From contig CAJYLT010000057.1 of the NCBI GenBank assembly GCA_913775795.1, forward strand, positions 1-44,176: a stretch of DNA of 44,176 bases, written 5' to 3'. Position numbers and translations under genes: made by a program. Numbering within the stretch: the first letter of the stretch is position 1; each line of letters opens with the position of its first letter. The notes beneath the pieces were generated by a model, which saw only the letters and a list, made by a program, of their open reading frames with translations, was not told the DNA's origin and ran no database searches. This document shows positions 41,874 to 44,176 of the stretch, one piece after another. Source of the DNA: an uncultured Sphingomonas sp. GTDB lineage: Bacteria; Pseudomonadota; Alphaproteobacteria; Sphingomonadales; Sphingomonadaceae.

Positions 41874-42383
41874 ATGTGGCGCTCGAGACGCAGGCTGTTG
41901 TGGATCATCGCGAGTGGCGCTTTCGCGTTCAACATCGCTTACGTCGTGCGGCACTTCACGCCGCACCGCGAGCGCCTCTACATAACGCATGTCGGCTTGG
42001 ATTCCGTCATCATGATCGGCTCGCCGAACATGCGTTTTTCGCGGTTCACGAAAGACGGCTGGAGCCCTGTCCTTGAGGTCACCGAACGACGCGAAGAGGA
42101 TATGGCCGGGCAGCCGCATGCGGTAGCGTATGTTTCGCTGGCGCCCGACGCCAACTTCGGTGCTTTTGTGAACGCGATCGCCGACCTGAAAGCTCGCCGC
42201 AGATGCAATGTCACGATCCGGGAAGGCGGCAAGATCGACTTTTACACCGACGGCGAGGCGTCTCTCGATTTGCCATATCTCGTGCTTTGCGGCGATGGCG
42301 TTGGCGACGCCGGGTTCAACACGTCAACCCGAGGCGAGCTAACGCCCGACGGGCTGATAAAAAACTTGCCAGAGGGCCTGTAA
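41874..42383 (+). CDS. Small protein with one membrane segment, possibly ExbD-like; overlaps rnpB
   Basis: The 169-residue product has one N-terminal hydrophobic segment (RLLWIIASGAFAFNIAYVV) and an exported domain in which YVSLAPDANFGAFVNAIADLK resembles the periplasmic part of ExbD/TolR proteins. Matching is by eye and weak. Base composition is clearly lower in GC than neighbouring genes and no ribosome site is visible before the ATG. The last 18 bases overlap the 3' end of the RNase P RNA gene on the other strand, so the P1 arm doubles as its final codons. It may be an acquired gene or a decaying one. Confidence 0.6.
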   Translation: MWRSRRRLLWIIASGAFAFNIAYVVRHFTPHRERLYITHVGLDSVIMIGSPNMRFSRFTKDGWSPVLEVTERREEDMAGQPHAVAYVSLAPDANFGAFVNAIADLKARRRCNVTIREGGKIDFYTDGEASLDLPYLVLCGDGVGDAGFNTSTRGELTPDGLIKNLPEGL

Positions 42384-42736
42384 GCCGGGTTCTGTCCGTC
42401 CCGCGAACGGGACTGGGCGACCATTCCTCTAGGCGCGCCGTTGCCGACGCGCTCAAGCAACCAACCCAGGCGACGGGCCGAGACAAGGCCCATGCGCCGC
42501 CCCTATTCGGTCTTGCTCCCGGTGGGGTTTGCCGTGCCGCCCCCGTTACCGGGCGCGCGGTGCGCTCTTGCCGCACCCTTTCACCGTGGCGTGACCGAAG
42601 CCGTCGCCGTCTGCTCTCTGTGGCACTTTCCCTGGGGTCGCCCCCGCCGGGCGTTACCCGGCACCGCTGTCTCGTGGAGCCCGGACTTTCCTCGCGCGAA
42701 GTCACCTCCGCCCGCGGTCGCCCGGCCCTCTGGCGA
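42366..42736 (-). ncRNA. rnpB: RNase P RNA (class A)
   Basis: The catalytic RNA of RNase P, which matures tRNA 5' ends. On the minus strand the conserved core GAGGAAAGTCCGGGCTCC (42693-42676) and the 3' core ACAGAACCCGGCTTA (42395-42381) are present. The ends GCCAGAGGGCC and GGCCCTCTGGC pair as helix P1, fixing the boundaries near 42366 and 42736. The length of about 370 bases suits the bacterial type A RNA. Six consecutive T residues follow P1 on the transcript strand (42364-42359), giving a plausible end. A small membrane-protein gene lies 31 bases upstream. Confidence 0.95.
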
Positions 42737-42766
42737 GCCGCGCACTAGCGCCTTCGCGCCCGTCGC

Positions 42767-42961
42767 TCAACCGGAGAACGCGGCGATCAGCGCATGGAGC
42801 ACCGTCGCACCCGCCAGCGGCCCCAGCACCAGCATGACCAGGTTGAGCGCGATCACCCAGCCGAGCCGCACCTCAGCCTTGCGGTCGAGGCGCGGTTTCG
42901 GCGGCGGCGGCGCGGGTTGCTCGGGCATCGGCGGCCAGTCGCCGTTGAAGTTCACGAACAT
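42767..42961 (-). CDS. Small single-pass membrane protein
   Basis: The 64-residue product has a Pro-rich N-terminus (PPMPEQPAPPPPKPRLDRK) and one C-terminal hydrophobic helix (WVIALNLVMLVLGPLAGATVLHALIAA). A good ribosome site (GAGGAGGCGACCC) precedes the ATG. I recognise no named family. It lies between a large inverted repeat and rnpB, and the rnpB promoter must overlap its 3' end. Confidence 0.65.
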   Translation of the reverse strand: MFVNFNGDWPPMPEQPAPPPPKPRLDRKAEVRLGWVIALNLVMLVLGPLAGATVLHALIAAFSG

Positions 42962-42981
42962 CGGGTCGCCTCCTCGTCTGC

Positions 42982-43107
42982 GAAACTCGCGAAAGAGCGA
43001 GTTTCGGCGGCACCGGCCCGCTCCCCCACCCGACCGCCCATCAGGATACTTTGTGGGTGGCCGGGTGGGGGATCGGGCCGGTGCCGCCCATGCGCCGAGA
43101 GGCGCAT
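42982..43107. repeat. Three-hairpin element with long imperfect inverted repeat
   Basis: Three hairpins stand in a row: GAAACTCGC/GCGAGTTTC (42982-43005), a long one with 35-base arms (43006-43040 and 43054-43088; 32 of 35 positions match) around a 13-base loop, and TGCGCC/GGCGCA (43090-43107). The central arms contain CCGGCCCG and CCCCCACCCG. It could terminate the aldehyde dehydrogenase transcript, which ends 14 bases away, or be a REP/MITE-like palindromic unit. No T run and no transposase is seen. Confidence 0.75.
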
Positions 43108-43120
43108 CAAAGCATCACCC

Positions 43121-44176
43121 TCAATCCTTCACCAATACCGCCTTGAGGTTCATGAACTCGTGCATCCCCCATGGCCCCAGTTCGCGGCCGTGGCCGGAGC
43201 GCTTGATGCCGCCGAACGGCGCCTCGGGCACCGAGGCGACCATCTGGTTCACCGCGACCATCCCGCATTCGAGGTCGCGGACCAGCCGCTCGCGCTCGGC
43301 GTCATCGTTCGTCCAGATCGACGAACCGAGCCCGAACGGAACGTCGTTGGCGAGCGCGATCGCCGCGCCGAGGTCGTCGGCCTTGAACACCATTGCCACC
43401 GGCCCGAACAACTCCTCCTTGGCAAAGTCGCTCTCGGGGTCGACGTCGAGTAGGATGCCCGGCGTCAGGTACGCGCCCGGCAGGTCGGGCTTCTCCGCCC
43501 CGAACAACAGCCGCGCGCCCTCCTCCCGGGCGCGCGCCACCTGCTCGATCACCGTGTCGCGCTGCTCGAAGCTCGACAGCGGGCCGATGTCGTTTGCCTC
43601 GTCTATCGGATCGCCGACTTTCGCCGCGCGCATCGCCGCGGAGAACTTGTCGAGGAAGGCGTCGAAGACCTCGGCATGGACGATCATCCGCTTGGCACAG
43701 ATGCAGGACTGGCCGGCATTCTGGATACGCGCGGTGGTCGCGACCTTCGCCGCCTCGTCGAGGTCGGCCGACGGCAGGACGATGAACGGGTCCGACCCGC
43801 CCAGCTCCAGCACCACCTTCTTCAGCGCGCGGCCCGCCGCCTCCGCCACCTTTTGCCCCGCACCCTCGCTGCCCGTCAGCGTGACAGCGGCCACCCGGTC
43901 GTCGGCGATCAGCGCCTCGACCGCGCCCGACTTGATGGGCAGGTTGGTGAACAACCCCTTGGGCGCGCCCGCCGTCCGCACCATCTCCTCGAGCAACGCA
44001 CCGCATTCCTGCGTGATCGATGCATGCTTCAATAGCCCGACATTGCCCGCCAGGATTGCGGGGGCGAGGAAGCGGACGACCTGCCAATAGGGGAAGTTCC
44101 ACGGCATCACCGCCAGCACGATGCCGATCGGCTGCCACGTGGCGATGGCGTGCCCGCCCTTGGTCTCGACGCGCTG
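43121..44176 (-). CDS. NAD(P)-dependent aldehyde dehydrogenase, succinate-semialdehyde type (5' end outside window)
   Basis: About 352 residues of the C-terminal part are visible, open to the right edge. Typical motifs are MPWNFPYWQVVRFLAPAI, LTGSEGAG, the catalytic glutamate in VLELGGSDPFIVL and the catalytic cysteine in NAGQSCICAKRM. The NAGQSCICAKR form and the C-terminal GGIKRSGHGRELG are typical of the succinate-semialdehyde dehydrogenase (GabD/Sad) branch. It could oxidise aldehydes derived from alcohol oxidation, but it lies 37 kb from the quinoprotein gene and its substrate is unproven. Confidence 0.9.
   Translation of the reverse strand, partial: QRVETKGGHAIATWQPIGIVLAVMPWNFPYWQVVRFLAPAILAGNVGLLKHASITQECGALLEEMVRTAGAPKGLFTNLPIKSGAVEALIADDRVAAVTLTGSEGAGQKVAEAAGRALKKVVLELGGSDPFIVLPSADLDEAAKVATTARIQNAGQSCICAKRMIVHAEVFDAFLDKFSAAMRAAKVGDPIDEANDIGPLSSFEQRDTVIEQVARAREEGARLLFGAEKPDLPGAYLTPGILLDVDPESDFAKEELFGPVAMVFKADDLGAAIALANDVPFGLGSSIWTNDDAERERLVRDLECGMVAVNQMVASVPEAPFGGIKRSGHGRELGPWGMHEFMNLKAVLVKD

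Noticed and set aside
42441..44090. 549-codon plus-strand frame across rnpB and the aldehyde dehydrogenase
   Set aside because: It runs through the conserved RNase P RNA core and antisense to a dehydrogenase with both catalytic residues; it has no protein motif.
1..44176. CRISPR arrays, tRNA genes, insertion sequences and prophage genes
   Set aside because: No regularly spaced direct repeats, no tRNA cloverleaf with a CCA-end context, and no transposase, integrase or phage structural motif were seen on reading both strands.

Overview
The window is GC-rich, tightly packed bacterial DNA. It most resembles an alphaproteobacterium of the Sphingomonas group. The basis is the TonB receptor and porin content, many ATGA/GTGA stop-start overlaps, FixJ-type and PAS-hybrid regulators, lpiA/acvB-type genes and a class A RNase P RNA. 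The assignment is an inference from gene content; no search was run. No tRNA, CRISPR array, insertion sequence or phage gene was seen, and no stretch over 300 bases lacks a gene.

Bases 1-14814 hold a quinoprotein alcohol-oxidation locus. A FIST protein and a hybrid histidine kinase (a NosP/NahK-like pair) converge on a LuxR-type response regulator of the AgmR/ErbR kind. Next come a periplasmic PQQ alcohol dehydrogenase carrying the extra aspartate that marks lanthanide-dependent enzymes, a XoxJ-like binding protein and a c-type cytochrome. Around them lie a YVTN beta-propeller protein, a porin, a metallo-beta-lactamase-fold hydrolase, a SoxYZ-like carrier, a rhodanese-like Cys-x3-Cys-Trp protein and a TonB-dependent receptor. 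Five of the upstream regions share a CCAA(A/G)G element, so the set may be one regulon under the local response regulator.

Bases 14811-17237 hold c-di-GMP genes: a membrane-anchored PilZ protein and a PAS-GGDEF-EAL protein. Bases 17247-29065 hold a chemosensory operon without flagellar genes. In transcription order it encodes a globin-coupled receptor, STAS, CheA, CheR, CheB, CheD, CheY, CheW, a second CheB whose catalytic serine is replaced, a small helical protein, a single receiver, a membrane histidine kinase and a FixJ-type regulator. Matching CGTAG-N2-CTACG dyads lie upstream of the receptor and between the PilZ and GGDEF-EAL genes, which hints at shared control.

Bases 29164-31589 encode a PDZ protein, an OmpR-type regulator and a sensor kinase. 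Bases 31711-39276 encode an envelope block: two small exported or membrane proteins, MprF, an AcvB/VirJ-like lysyl-phosphatidylglycerol hydrolase and a fused GH18-deacetylase-glycosyltransferase. Bases 39273-44176 hold a cyclic-nucleotide-domain flavoprotein, a ferredoxin-like protein, a J-domain protein, a small lower-GC gene overlapping the RNase P RNA gene, rnpB, a small membrane protein, a large inverted repeat and an aldehyde dehydrogenase cut by the window edge.
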